Counted from the first letter of the stretch, positions 9,761-19,890 are shown. The stretch: DNA of 64,000 nucleotides from Artemia franciscana (GCF_032884065.1 NC_088864.1:18294409-18358408); one strand, 5' to 3'. Translations and numbers: made by a program. Notes: generated by a model from the sequence alone, not told the origin.

Positions 9761-9871
9761 CAGTCGAAAACATGACGTCAGTCGACAAACAAACATGACG
9801 TGACTCGACAGACACACACACACAGACAACTTATTTATTATATATATAGGTAGATATATATAATATATATA

Positions 9872-9960
9872 CTAGCTGGGTCCCGATGGCTTCACCGCCA
9901 GGGACTAGCATAGCACGCGTCAGGATTCATAAATGGAATCTTATTGTCCCTTTCTAATGC
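9872..9960 (-). mobile_element. Helitron 3' terminus, second hairpin type
   Basis: The minus strand reads GTCCCTGGCGGTGAAGCCAT then CGGGACCCAG and CTAG (9872-9875), followed by TATATATA. The hairpin (GTCCC/GGGAC with GGC/GCC) differs in sequence from the TGTTGGGGTGGCG hairpins but has the same layout and the same CTAG|T end, so at least two 3'-end types exist among these Helitrons. Confidence 0.6.
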
Positions 9961-10470
9961 AGTTTTTTAAAAGATATTTGATAATTGAAGTAAGTTCAAT
10001 TTCCAACAATGATATCTACTAAGCTTCAAAGTTTTGGTTTTTTTTAAGGTTTTTGAATTCTTGTAATCTCTTGCTTTTTAATTAATTTTTTTTTCTTTTT
10101 TTCTTTTTTAGTTTTTTCTTTTTTTCTAGTTTTTTGTTTTTTTTTCTTATTTCTACTTTATTTTTCTTCTTTATTTCTTAGTTTTTTTTTTCCGTAACTT
10201 GCCCCAGCAACACGTGTGCAAGGTACTAATTTTTAACTGCATAAAACTTGCAGATATACAACCGGTAATTTCCTCTGATATACTGTGGTAATTCCTCGAC
10301 ACGCATTCATTTTTTACTTTCTCCTTCAGCCGCAAGACAGGTTACGCGTTGCTCTTGTAATACATCGACACGCTTTCTTTTGGTAAATTCTCTCTGACCC
10401 GGAAATTCTAAACACACTTCCCCATAAAGCAACACGTATGCAAGGTGCTAATTTTTAACTGCGTAAAACA
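9961..10470 (-). mobile_element. Helitron 3' spacer with captured STPR-like piece
   Basis: The stretch holds a T-rich tract (10,020-10,200) and a segment AACACGTGTGCAAGGTACTA + ATTTTTAACTGC that is repeated at 10,430-10,470. Between the two repeats (10,285-10,400) lies a minus-strand STPR-like fragment (KRKRVDVLQEQRVTCLAAEG). N-terminal repeat sequence in the 3' region points to rearrangement. Confidence 0.5.
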
Positions 10471-11735
10471 TGTGGATATACAGCATTCTTTGCTGTCCCA
10501 TTGTCTGTGCATATAAATAGATTGTCCTGTTTACCGACTCTTGAACATGCAACATATAATTATCAATGGGAAAAGCAATCCGTATTAAAATCTATACCGC
10601 ATTTTTCTAATGATTGCCCTTGAGCTTTGTTGATGGTGATTGCAAATGTAAATCGAATTGGGAATTGCAATCTTTTAAATCGAAAAGGCAGATCCATTGG
10701 AATCATGGGAAGGCGAGGAATAAGAACAGTCTCACCCTCGGAAGGCCCTGTCAAGATCGTTGCCTTTATTACTTTTTCCATTGTTTTTTTACGGCAAATC
10801 GCATGCCATTGCAAAGCTTTGGTGGGTTAATATTTCCCAACAGTATTATTGGTACGCCTATTTTTAGTTGTAGCACATGTGTTAGAAACCCTCTGAGATC
10901 CAGGGAATTCAAAAATTCTAATGGATAGTTAACCGCTTCATTTAATTCCAGAACTGTGTTGACTGACTTGTAAATAACCGCTTGGTCTCGAATCTAGGTC
11001 AGAATAATATTGTTGATTTCGTGGACGTCTTTGTTCTTGGCTGCCAGAATGGCTCCTTCACTTATCCATTTATAATTTTTTATAATTGGTTAGAATATTC
11101 GGAAATACCTTTTCAACCAAATCATTTTTTGACGTCACTAAATTACGGAATTCAGGAAGAAGGTGTATACGTCCTGAAATTGGTCAACTGGGAACATTCT
11201 GTTTCCAATTGTTCACAATTGATCTGAAAATATTTCACCAGAGTGATCGTTTTGCAATCGGACGCGCATATTTATAGTTAATTTTAATGTATTTACCTGT
11301 GCCCATAAATAAGAATATTTCAGGCAAGCATCTAGGTGTCGATTCAGGAATTATAGGTAATGTTTGCCTGCAATCTCCCGCAAGCAATATTAATATGCTG
11401 CCAAAGGGTTTAGAATTTCCTCGCAAATCTTACAATGATTTTGCACTCGTCCCAAACAATAAGTTTACATTGCTGCAATACTTTACCCATCCCAGATGAT
11501 TTGGAAATGTTGCACGTGGGAGTTTCTGTAGATTGCGTATTCAGAGGCAATTTCAAAGCGGAATGAGCAGTTCTCCCACCAGGCAGCAACGTTGCGGCTA
11601 TTCTGGACGAAGCAAGGGCCAACGCTATGTCATTTTTGGATCAAATTGATGCCAGAAACAATCTAATTAGAAATTTTTACAAGTACCTCCTGACGCATCC
11701 AACAAGAAGATTTTTCCAACTTGCTTATTGACAAA
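10471..11735 (-). pseudogene. Helitron Pif1-like helicase, decayed
   Basis: The minus strand contains, in order: a degenerate Walker A (KIFLLDASGGTCKNF for the usual FFLDAPGGTGKTF), ALASSRIAATLLPGGRTAHS, LPLNTQSTETPTCNISKSSG, VLQQCKLIVWDECKI (Walker B, DE), ILILLAGDCRQTLPIIPEST, YARPIAKRSLW, distal blocks, [51 protein letters not shown] and a YVACSRV-type end. These are the ordered motifs of the Helitron SF1 helicase. Frames change many times and the P-loop lysine-threonine pair is lost, so it is inactive. It is the only helicase core with Walker B in the window. Confidence 0.8.
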
Positions 11736-11850
11736 AGGCATTATCTGATCATAAATCATGGGAGTTCCTGTAGACTGCATATTCAGAGGAAATTTAAGAG
11801 CGGAATGAGCAATTCTTTCACCAAGCGGTAACGTTGCGGCTATTCACTCT
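11736..11850 (-). pseudogene. Duplicated Helitron helicase segment
   Basis: The sequence GGAGTTCCTGTAGACTGCAT with the following CAGAGG...GCGGCTATTC repeats, with changes, the 11,515-11,610 stretch that encodes AATLLPGGRTAHSALKLPL. It is thus a local tandem duplication of about 110 bp of the helicase, placed before the Walker A relic. Confidence 0.6.
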
Positions 11851-11859
11851 TAATTTTTT

Positions 11860-12644
11860 TTTTCGGTTTATTTTTTTGTTTTTTGACGCCATATTGAATA
11901 TGTCGTCATGTTTAGATTTTTTCAATTTTTCCTTTTTAATTTTTCCATTTTCAGTTTTTTTTTAATTTTTTGATGTCATATTGAACATAACGTCATTTAT
12001 AGATTTTTGTCTTTTTTTCAGATTTTTTCCCTTATTATTTTTTATATTTTTTCTTGTCTTTTGACGTCATATTGAATATGAGGTCATGTGCAGTTCTTTT
12101 TGATTTTTTCTTTTTTTAGTTTTTTTCTTTTTTAGTTTTATCTTTTTTGTTTTTTTTTCTTTTTTAGTTTTTTTCTTTTTTAGTTTTTTTCTTTTTTTAG
12201 TTTCTTCTTTTTTTCTTTCTTTTTTTTAGTTTTTTAGATAATTTTCTTTTTTTTTCTTTTTAGTTTTTTTTTACCTAATTTAGGATTTTTAATTTTTTTT
12301 CCTTTTTTAGTTTTTTTTCATTTCCTTTTTCTTCATTTTCTTTAGTTTGTATCTTTTTGCCTTTTATTTTAGTTGTTCTTTTTTAAGATTTTTTTTAGTT
12401 TTTCTTTTTTTCTTTTTTTTTAATCTTCCTTTTGTTTACTTTTTTCTTTTTTTCTTTTTCTTTTTTAGTTTTACTTTTTTTAGTTTCTTTTTTTAGTCAT
12501 TTTCGTTTTTTGTTTTTTTTTAGTTTAGTTTTACTTTTTCTTTTTCAGTTTTTTCTTTTTTAGTTTTTTTTAGTTTCTTTTTTTTCTTTTTCAGTTTTTT
12601 CTTTTTTTTGTTTTTTTCTTTTTTTTAGTTTTTTAACTAATTTT
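11860..12644. repeat. T-rich (TTTTTTAG/TTTTTC) tract
   Basis: About 780 bp of T runs broken by AG, C and G, with a few ATTGAATATGACGTCAT-like segments at 11,880-12,090 (a perfect TGACGTCA at 12,062). The part from ACCTAATTTAGG (12,272) onward is repeated after the LINE at 15,889. There is no gene. Confidence 0.8.
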
Positions 12645-12981
12645 GGAGGTGAATGAAGTTCGTCCGGAATGAGGCAGACTCTGTCTGTTGACCACGTGCC
12701 TCTGGATATGGGGTTTCTCCCCTAACTAAGCACTCCGATCAGGACGGCCGCAACCTCATATGGTGGGTTTGAGCCCACCCCAGGAATCTCAGTACCTGTT
12801 TAACCTAGCTCTAATCAGATTCAAGGCCTAGGGTCGGTTGGGCTAGCGACCCTCCACCCGAAAATTAAGTGCTACGAAAAGTGACAATATAGTCTTGGAC
12901 CCGGAATTTCTTTTAAGATCTCGACCATCGCACGTCAATGGACATGCTGACGACGTCAGAAAGACCGAGAGACTAAACCTA

Positions 12982-13760
12982 ATGGACCGAAGGGGGCTAC
13001 GAATAGCCACCTGGAATGTCTTGACTCTGAATGCACCTGCGTCAAAGAACCTACTATCTGAAGAACTTCGGAAGAATAAAGTGTCAATTGCATGTCTTAC
13101 AGAAACCTGTCTTACTGGAAGTGGAAAAGAGCGAGTAGGTAACAGTGACTCATTACTCTGGTCTAGAGGAAGCACGAGAAGGAATGGCGTTGGCCTTGCA
13201 CTGAATAGCTCTACAAGAAAGGCCTTACTTTTACATGAACCTGTATCTTACAGATTAATGAAGGCCCGCTTCGAACACAAACATGGCAAGATGACTGTCA
13301 TCGTATGCTATGCCCCAACCAACGATTCCGATGATGTGACTAAGGAGGATTTCTACTCTGCTTTGTCCAGATGCCTTGCAACAGTGCCCCCCATGATATA
13401 ACCGTTTTCTTTGGCGACTTTAATGCGACAGTGCGCAATGATATGGGTATATGGCGCGGAACAGTTGTTCCTGTATCCCCCGACCCACTTAACAACAATG
13501 GGCTCCGCCTGCTTGAGCTGTGCTGATCTCACGACCTTTGCATTGCAAACACCTACTTCCAACGCAAAACTATTCATCAGTACACGTGGTATAGTAACGA
13601 CGGTCGTACAAAGAAGATGATTGACCACGTCATTATTTCCAAACGCTGGAGATCATTGGTGAAGAACTGCAGAACTTACAGATCAGCAGAGCTCGGAAAC
13701 GCAGACCATGGGCACGTTAAGCTGATTTCCGGCTTCGCCTCCATGCACAACGATCGGTAA
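12982..13760 (+). pseudogene. LINE apurinic-like endonuclease domain
   Basis: The translation runs MDRRGLRIATWNVLTLNAPA, then KVSIACLTETCLTGSGKERV, NGVGLALNSS, TVIVCYAPTNDSDDVTKEDF, and after a frame change VFFGDFNATVRNDMGIWRG, LNNNGLRLLELC and IDHVIISKRWRSLVKNCRTY followed by GNADHGHVKLI. WN, ET, GDFNA, and the D-H near the end are the endonuclease/exonuclease/phosphatase signature residues. The domain nicks target DNA to prime reverse transcription. The main open frame is 168 codons and breaks just before GDFNA, and a second break follows in the distal part. Confidence 0.85.
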
Positions 13761-14099
13761 GAAAACCTGTTACTGCAGATATTGGGAAACTAAAGGAACC
13801 AGATACTCGCCAGAAGTACAGTATCGAGTTGCTTTGAGCCCGTCGACTCACTTAATAGCAGCGAAGTCCTCTGGAAGCATTTTAAATCGCAGACCAGTGA
13901 AACAGCAAAACTAGTGCTTGGCAAGAGGAGTTACCCAAAGAAATTGTGGCTAACAAATGAAACACTGCAAGTCATAGAGCATAGACAGAAGGCAAGACTT
14001 CTCGGGTACATGACCACATATCGAAGGCTCAATGGAGTGCGGAACAGACTCATTCATTGGGATAGAACCCAGTTTGTTGTAAGGAAAGCCGATGAAATC

Positions 14100-15866
14100 T
14101 AACTAGCCTCAAAAAAGAGAGACATGGGCAGCCTATTCAAAAATCTCCGAGATCTCACTGAAAATAAAACTCCCACCTTGGGTCCTGTCCTGTCCAGGGA
14201 TGGGCCACTTCTTTCTGATGAAGGTTCTTGTCTTGGGCGGTGAAAGGACCACTTCTGTTCACTCCTCAACAATACTAGCCCATCTGCGCCTCCTAATGAT
14301 AGTCCCAGTCAAACTTGCAGTCAAAGACCTGAAACTGATGCTCCTCCAGTTGAGCCTTTCAGCCCCTAAGAAATCGGACATGCAGTAAAAAGGCTCGAGA
14401 ATAATAAAGCTGCTGGTATCTGAGGCTTAAACTCAGAGCTGCAAAAATATGGGGGTCCTGCAATGCTCCTGTTTCTTCACATCCTGTTCTCTACAATCTG
14501 GCAAACGGAGATAATTCCTGAGGATTGGCAGAAGGGTGTCATCATCCCCTTATGGAAGAGAAAAGGCTCAAGAAACGACTGCTCCAACTACCGGGAATAA
14601 CCCTACTGTTCGTCCCTATCAAACTGTGTTCAATGGTCCTGCTGGATCGATGAGGGAACATCATTCGCAAAATCCGGCGACCGGAACAAGCTGGTCTTAT
14701 GTCGGATCGTTCAACCATCAAGCAGATTTTCACGATTCGACGAATAGTAGAGAAGTCTACAGAGTTCCGATAAAAGCATTTATTGCCTTCGTTGACTTCC
14801 GTGCTGCATTTGACTCAGTCGATCGAAAAGCCCTTTGGCGGATTCTAGAGTTAACTGGCCTACCGAGAAATTTTGAAGACTTCTCGAGGCTCTGCACCAT
14901 GGGACAGAGAGCTATATACAAGGAAATGGTTGGGGCAGCCCGTTCTTTCAAATCACGACAGGGGTGCGCCAAGGATGTGCCGTGGCTCCAGAGCTCATGT
15001 CATCGTAGATTACAATATGGCGAAAACCACTTCAATTCTCAGCTTTGGGCTAAATTTTGGAGATCGGGCCATCACAGATGTCGATTTTGTCGATGACTCG
15101 GCCATTCTGGTGGACTCCATAGAGCAGCTGCTAGAAGTGCCCCGAATTCTACGAGAAGAGGCTGCCAAAGTAGGACTGCATATAAACTGGAACAAAACTA
15201 AAATTATACCCGTCTTTTCCTATTGTTAACTCTCCAGTTAGCCTGGACAGCCCCACTGGCATCGAGGTTATTCAAGACTTCACCTACCTGTGCTCCATAA
15301 TTTCTTCAAATGGCTCGCTTCTCCCCGAGATGCAATCGAGATTATCTAAAGCTTCTTTGGTCATGGGCAGACTAAATCGTCACCTCTGGTGAAAACCAAA
15401 CATCAGTCGTACAACCAAACTATGGATCTTCAACGCTCTAGTTGGCTCTGTGATGCTTTACGGAGCTGAGACATGGCAAGCATCAGCAGCAACTCTCAAG
15501 GAAATTGACGTATTTCATGCGAAGAACCTGAGGAGGATCGAGGGCCTACGATGGTCAGAATTCTTCAGCAATGAGAAGCTTCTGCAGCTCACAAATCAGT
15601 CTTGGTTTTAGACTCAAGCAGCCGAGCAAACCTTGCGATTGTTCGGGCCCCCACATCTACCCGCAAAGACGATTTACGACTTCAACGCTATCAAAGTTGG
15701 TTGCAAGCGACCTCGCAGCCTATCGAAGAAACGCTGGTCCTACACCCTGTCCGAGTTCTTGACGATGGCAAACAACAGACAGGGCGAAGAGCAAATACTC
15801 ACCATGAACCGAAGTGGATGGAGGAGGCAGACCTCACTCTCTACGCCGAGCAGTGCCCGGCAGGAG
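14100..15866 (+). pseudogene. LINE reverse transcriptase and C-terminal region
   Basis: Ordered RT blocks are visible across shifting frames: NNKAAG, IIPEDWQKGVIIPLWKRKGS with NDCSNYRGI, RPEQAGLMSDRSTIKQIFTI, FIAFVDFRAAFDSVDRKALW, RQGCAVAPEL and VDFVDDSAILVDSIEQLLEV, then FTYLCSIISSNGSLLPEM and GSVMLYGAETWQASAATLKE with RIEGLRWSEFFSN. FVDD holds the catalytic aspartates. The C-terminus ends DLTLYAEQCPAGDLSQVK. Multiple stops and frameshifts make it inactive. Neighbouring T tracts and the Helitron on either side show that it is an insertion. Confidence 0.85.
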
Positions 15867-15886
15867 ACTTAAGTCAAGTCAAGTAA

Positions 15887-16404
15887 GTCACCTAATTTAG
15901 GTTTTTTAATTTTTTTCTTTTTTGGTTTTTTCTTTTTTTTCTTTTTTGTTTTTTTTCATTTTCTTTTTTTCTTTTTCTTTAGTTTTTATCTTTTTGTCTT
16001 TTATTTTAGTTGTTCTTTTTTTCTTTTTCTCTGTTTTAGTTTTTCTTTTTTTTTAGCTTTTCCTTTTGTTTAGTTTTATTTTTTTAGCTATTTTACTTTT
16101 ATTTTTTATTTTTTCTTTTTTTTCTTTTTATTTTTTCCCCTTTTACTCTTTTTCTTTTTTTTTAATTTTGCCTTTTTGTCTTTTTTTAGTTTTCTTTTTT
16201 AGTTTTTTCTATTTTTTAGTTTTTCCTTATTTTTAGTTTTTTCTTTTTTTGTTTTTTTCTTTTTTAGCTTTCTGTTTTTTAATTTCTTCTTTCTTTTCTT
16301 TTTCTTTTTTAGTTTTCTTTTTTAGTTTTTTTATTTTTTTTATAGTTTTTTCCATTTTTAGTTTTCTTTTTTTTCAGTGTTTTTTTTATAGAGGATAGTA
16401 TTTA
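15887..16404. repeat. T-rich tract repeating the LINE's left flank
   Basis: The sequence CACCTAATTTAGGTTTTTTA and the following T-rich text (TTTCATTTTC, TTTAGTTTTTATCTTTTTG, TTTTATTTTAGTTGTTC) parallels 12,272-12,450, before the LINE, in the same orientation and order. There is no gene. Confidence 0.8.
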
Positions 16405-17256
16405 ATTCTTTAAAAAAAATTTTTCGTGTCGTAACTTTGTTGACGATCCAATTGTACACATGTAGAAATAGCAGCACTACGATTAGATGAAGACATTCCC
16501 AAATCCTTTAGAAGTATGTTTGCCATAGATAAACACAAATCTTAAATCATAACTAAAGTGAAGTTATAAATTTATGTTGTAAAATTCGAGGTCATATCTG
16601 ACTTCTCTAACCGTATTTGGTGGATTATATCCTTGGCCATTTGTGATTTGTATTTCTCCCGTAATTCTCTAGGAGATGAAGGAGAGCAAGTTATCAATAT
16701 GATTCCAAATAATGCAAGAAATTGACTTGTAGTTGACCCTTTGCACGCGTCATTGATGCATTTATCCCAGTGTTGGTCTTTTTTCAATAAATTTAGACAT
16801 TGGCAAGCACTACGGTAAGTGTCAAGTATAGTCCCGTTTACAGTTCTCAAATGCTCAAAAGACGTCGAGCTGGGTAAATTAACCAAAAACAGGCGTAGAA
16901 AGAAGCATTTATCTTCATTGGGGTGAATGGTGTAGGGTCTTCCTATCGTGGTTTCTTTGAAGATTCTAGGCTGGCCGTCGACTGACCCATCCCGTTTTCG
17001 ACGTTCAAATGCGACGTTCAATACGTAGGCACTTCAGAATGCAGCAGTTTTTTGCAAATGGATCATTTTGACATAACGCGAAGAAAGCAGTTAACGTTGT
17101 AGGCGGTGGATTCAGGGCTTTTTGTTGCCAATTGGATTTCAAAAAATAAACACGTTGACCATTCTGTAAATATACCGCAAAGTGAACAACACCGCATGAT
17201 TGCTGATTTTCCGCCATATTCGGTAGACCTTCTTCTTTATAAAGGGTATCCATCAT
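16405..17256 (-). pseudogene. Helitron post-Rep/pre-helicase region
   Basis: The minus strand encodes LYKEEGLPNMAENQQSCGVV, HFAVYLQNGQRVYFLKSNWQ, PPPTTLTAFFALCQNDPFAK, then in a second frame GRPYTIHPNEDKCFFLRLFL, TSFEHLRTVNGTILDTYRSA and CQCLNLLKKDQHWDKCINDA, LREKYKSQMAKDIIHQIRLE and finally DREQSYDT. These are the conserved blocks between the Rep and helicase domains of Helitron transposases. A frame change between the two open stretches (83 and 149 codons, overlapping at about 17,005-17,021) and stops near 16,560 break it. Confidence 0.85.
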
Positions 17257-17910
17257 TGCCGGTAATTGTGTTAGGTACTAATATATGAGGATATTGCTTT
17301 GTGCACCCTCCTCTGTCCATGCATGGTGAATTTTCATTCAGTTTACCGCAATGTCTATGTATCATATTTTTTACCACAATGACATGTAAGCCCCTATGGA
17401 CATCTACATCAGGTATTTCAGTGGAAATCACTTCGTCAATTTCATTAGAATTAATTTTATTAGATAGCCATATTAGCATATGTGCGTGTGGCAATCCTCG
17501 CTTTTGCCATTCCACTGAGTACAACCAGCATCACACTGGCCCAAACACGTTAAGTTGTACTATGAAATTCATCAGTGATTTCAACTTTAACCAACTTTTT
17601 CAAAGGATATTGCTTTGAGCACCTTCCTCTGTCCATGCATGGTTAATTTTCATTCAGTTTACCGCAGGGTCCATGTATCATATTTTTTACCACAATGCAT
17701 GTAAGTCCCTATCGACATCTACACCAGGTATTTCAGAGGAAATCACATCGTCAATTTCATTAGAAGTAATTTTATTAAATAACCATATTAATAGATGTGC
17801 GTGTGGCAATCCTTACTTTTGCCATTCCACTGAGTACAACCAGCATCGCACTGGCCCAAACACGTTAAGTTTTACTATGAAATTCATCAGTGATTTCAGC
17901 TTTTGCCGGA
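17237..17910 (-). pseudogene. Helitron Rep (HUH) domain, HUH segment duplicated
   Basis: The minus strand encodes YSVEWQKRGLPHAHMLIWLS at 17,524-17,465. PHAHM is the HUH metal-binding motif of the rolling-circle Rep nuclease. EIDEVISTEIPDVDVHRGLH, GLNEN-type 'CGKLNENSPCMDRGGCTKQY' and ITGNDGYPL follow. About 300 bp including this motif is repeated in tandem at 17,605-17,910 (second copy YSVEWQK..GLPHAHLLIWL across a frame change). After GNDGYPL the text jumps to LYKEEGLPN, so the two-tyrosine catalytic segment (Y..KY in active Reps) is absent. The domain is therefore dead. Confidence 0.85.
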
Positions 17911-18893
17911 TCACATAGGCTGTAATGTCATGTCTATGTCTATAACCGGCGATTGTCCAGGAAGTAAAAGTTACTGTATCCCGTCCCGAGATGGATTACA
18001 TGTAAATGTAATAAATAAATCTGGACGACCATAGAGGCGAACATACGCAAAGGCACCGAGCATATTCATATATATGACACGGACTACCAGCATATGACAA
18101 AGGTAAAATCGTTACTCTTCTAATGTTAGTGGTATTACCGTCATTTACAACTGCATCTCGCAAATGAATGTATTCTTCAGAGCGGAGCTAGGTCTGATTC
18201 AGACGGATGAATAGCAAACGTTCTAATTCAATCTTTGCATACATATCAACGATGTATTGGTGAAACAATTGACAGCATTTTAAACCATAATTCTCTTCAT
18301 CCTGACAAATCATTAGTCTATAGGTATAATAGTTCATTGCGCTGCATTTCTTATCCATTTCTTTGTTAGTGGCTGGACTGATCAAATTAATACTAAAGTT
18401 ATAGCCGTCGGCTCCGTCCCAAAAAATTATAGGATATTGTAGGGCATCGTAGCATCGATGAGTTTCAGCAATTCTTGTCAACCGAGCGTTTCGCCTATGA
18501 AGAATAATATCTCGAGATAAGAACTGATCACCGAATATAACGAGTGCCACTTCGATGATAGTTGGAGCATTGTATCTATGCAATTGTTCACCAGTAGGCG
18601 TTTTGTCAGGGTAAATAACAATTTTATGCGTATCAGTAGGCATCAAATCGATTGCTGTTTTGAACAGACGCACTAAATTATTATTTTCGTGGAAAAGATG
18701 TTGCAAATGGGAAATGATAGTCGGGAGAAATTTTCCAACTTGCATTCAATTCAGCATTGCTATCACTGATGATGTACATTTGGAAAAATTTGTGATGCTC
18801 ACCTGAGAATGGTAGAAGGGAACTTGCTCTGTGATAAATTTCTTCTTGATCTTCCCTTGAAAATTTCCTTTGATCTTCAATTTGGGTTCCCAA
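17911..18893 (-). pseudogene. Helitron N-terminal conserved (Helitron-like N) region
   Basis: From upstream: SFGTQIEDQRKFSREDQEEI + YHRASSLLPFSGEHHKFFQM, an ELNASWK remnant, SHLQHLFHENNNLVRLFKTA, IDLMPTDTHKIVIYPDKTPT, APTIIEVALVIFGDQFLSRD, HRCYDALQYPIIFWDGADGY, SPATNKEMDKKCSAMNYYTY, LFHQYIVDMYAKIELERLLF, IRLNQT*LRSEEYIHLRD, VVNDGNTTNIRRVTILPLSY. This is the usual order of the N-terminal domain of Helitron transposases, upstream of Rep. The 185-codon frame at 18,745-18,188 is the longest well-preserved Helitron stretch here. A stop after RLNQT and several frame changes break it. Confidence 0.85.
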
Positions 18894-18911
18894 ACGACGT
18901 CATTTGGAAAC

Positions 18912-19125
18912 ATGAGTTATGTGTCTTGATGTTTAATAAAAAACGCTTTGATTTAGACTCATCCCCAGTAAGCAAAGTTTTCAATGGCTCCGGTGGTGCA
19001 GCCAGTTGAGGAAGCTTAACTTTTCCTGAGGCGCAACACATTCACCATTAAATTTCAAGGCCTTGCAATAGGGAAAAATTTCAGATAAAGTTCCGATTTG
19101 AATATTTTGACTCAAGGTATAATCA
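18912..19125 (-). pseudogene. Helitron N-terminal fragment (KLPQLAAPPEPLKTLL)
   Basis: The minus strand encodes LKFNGECVAP (ending the previous frame) and, in the frame of the intact sister at 25,172-25,043, MCCASGKVKLPQLAAPPEPL + KTLLTEDESKSKRFLLNIKT. It sits between the STPR-like array and the SFGTQIEDQ block, the standard place in Helitron proteins. Confidence 0.75.
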
Positions 19126-19139
19126 TCGGAAGGGCAGTA

Positions 19140-19560
19140 CTTGAATTCTGGCAATTACACACACAATACTTTTGTAATACAGCGACACGCCTTCTTTTTT
19201 ACTATCTCTGTCAGCCACAGGCCTGGTGTCACGTCGTTCTTGTACTTCCTCGACACGCCTTCATTTTTTGCTATCTCTATCAGCCGCAAGCATGGTTTCG
19301 CGTTGCTCTGGTAGTTCCTTAACACGCCACCGTTTATTACTATCTCTATCAGCCACAAGCTTGGTTTTGTGTTGCTCTGGTAGGTCCTCGACACGCCTTG
19401 TTTTTTTACTTTCTCTTTCATCAGAAAGTCTGGTTACGCGTTGCTCTGGTGATTCCTCAACATACCTTCTTTTTTTACTTTCTCTGTCATCTGCAAATCT
19501 CGTTTCGCATTGCTCTCGTGGTTTCCCGACACGCCTTCGTTAACGTAAATTAGACATTCC
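19140..19560 (-). pseudogene. STPR-like 23-residue repeat array of the Helitron
   Basis: On the plus strand the motif GACACGCC or a close variant starts at 19,184, 19,252, 19,321, 19,390, 19,459 and 19,528: four intervals of exactly 69 bp, and one of 68. On the minus strand the units read like KKTRRVEDLPEQHKTKLVAD + RDS. The 23-residue period and the R/K-rich, EQRxTRL pattern match the STPR DNA-binding repeat. The 68-bp interval is a frameshift. Two more weak units may continue to 19,620. Confidence 0.75.
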
Positions 19561-19890
19561 TAATCTGGCCCTTTCTCTTTAAGCAACAAGCCTGGTTTTG
19601 CGTTGCTCTGGTGTTTCGTCTGGTTATTCCCTTTTTGGCAACATTGTAGGATAATTTCTCTTTGACATTAATGACACTTTTTCTTTGAGCAGCAAGCATT
19701 CCAAACTTCATCAATTTCTACTAAACTTCAAGATTTGGTTTTCTATCTTAAGGTTTTCGAATTGCTTTAATTTACTGTCAAAATATATTGAAATATTTGT
19801 GCAATTACCAGTTTTTTACTCTTTAAGCCATTTAATACCATTTAATAAGAGCCTCAAGTTATGTTTTTGTAAATTACTGAAATAAAAGCT
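19561..19890 (-). mobile_element. Helitron leader and unassigned flank
   Basis: The minus strand has further EQRKTRL-like text (19,560-19,640) and a 'NVKEKLS' stretch, then A/T-rich sequence with no recognisable feature. The TGACGTCA leader and 5' terminus seen in other copies are not found here, so the element is truncated or rearranged. Confidence 0.4.

Larger units (their letters stand above)
8625..9835. mobile_element. Helitron derivative with two inverted 5' ends
   Basis: The left end (plus: ATAAGTTGTCTGTCTGTGTG... with TGACGTCA at 8657) and the right end (minus: AAGTTGTCTGTGTGTGTG... with TGACGTCA at 9773) are inverted copies of the same 5' terminus. Between them lie minus-strand helicase tails (8690-8820, repeated 9121-9180, and a short one at 9650), minisatellite blocks and T-rich tracts. 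No 3' hairpin is present. The arrangement looks like a palindromic rearrangement product. Confidence 0.55.
12645..15886 (+). mobile_element. APE-type LINE (RTE-like), near full length but broken
   Basis: A GC-richer 5' region (12,645-12,980) is followed by an apurinic-type endonuclease, a reverse transcriptase with an FVDD active site, and a C-terminal region. The element ends in CTTAAGTCAAGTCAAGTAAG, a short tandem tail rather than poly(A). Single-frame endonuclease + RT coding with a simple-repeat tail is typical of the RTE group; the clade is inferred. It lies inside T-rich DNA within the minus-strand Helitron, and the sequence after it repeats the T-rich sequence before it. Confidence 0.75.
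9872..19700 (-). mobile_element. Most complete Helitron, interrupted by a LINE
   Basis: Read on the minus strand, this element has an STPR-like N-terminus (19,545-19,140), N-terminal conserved blocks (19,120-17,930), Rep HUH (17,910-17,240), pre-helicase (17,256-16,430), helicase with Walker A relic (11,850-10,470), and a 3' end at 9872 (CTAG preceded by a GTCCC..GGGAC hairpin). The left block starts with a segment homologous to EQKDIYD just where the right block breaks off after DREQSYDT, so the two are probably one element split by T-rich DNA and the LINE at 12,645-15,886. It is decayed throughout, with deletions, frame changes and duplicated segments. Confidence 0.65.

Noticed and set aside
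17237-17910. Active Helitron Rep
   Set aside because: The HUH motif is duplicated and the catalytic tyrosine segment is missing, with frame changes on both sides.
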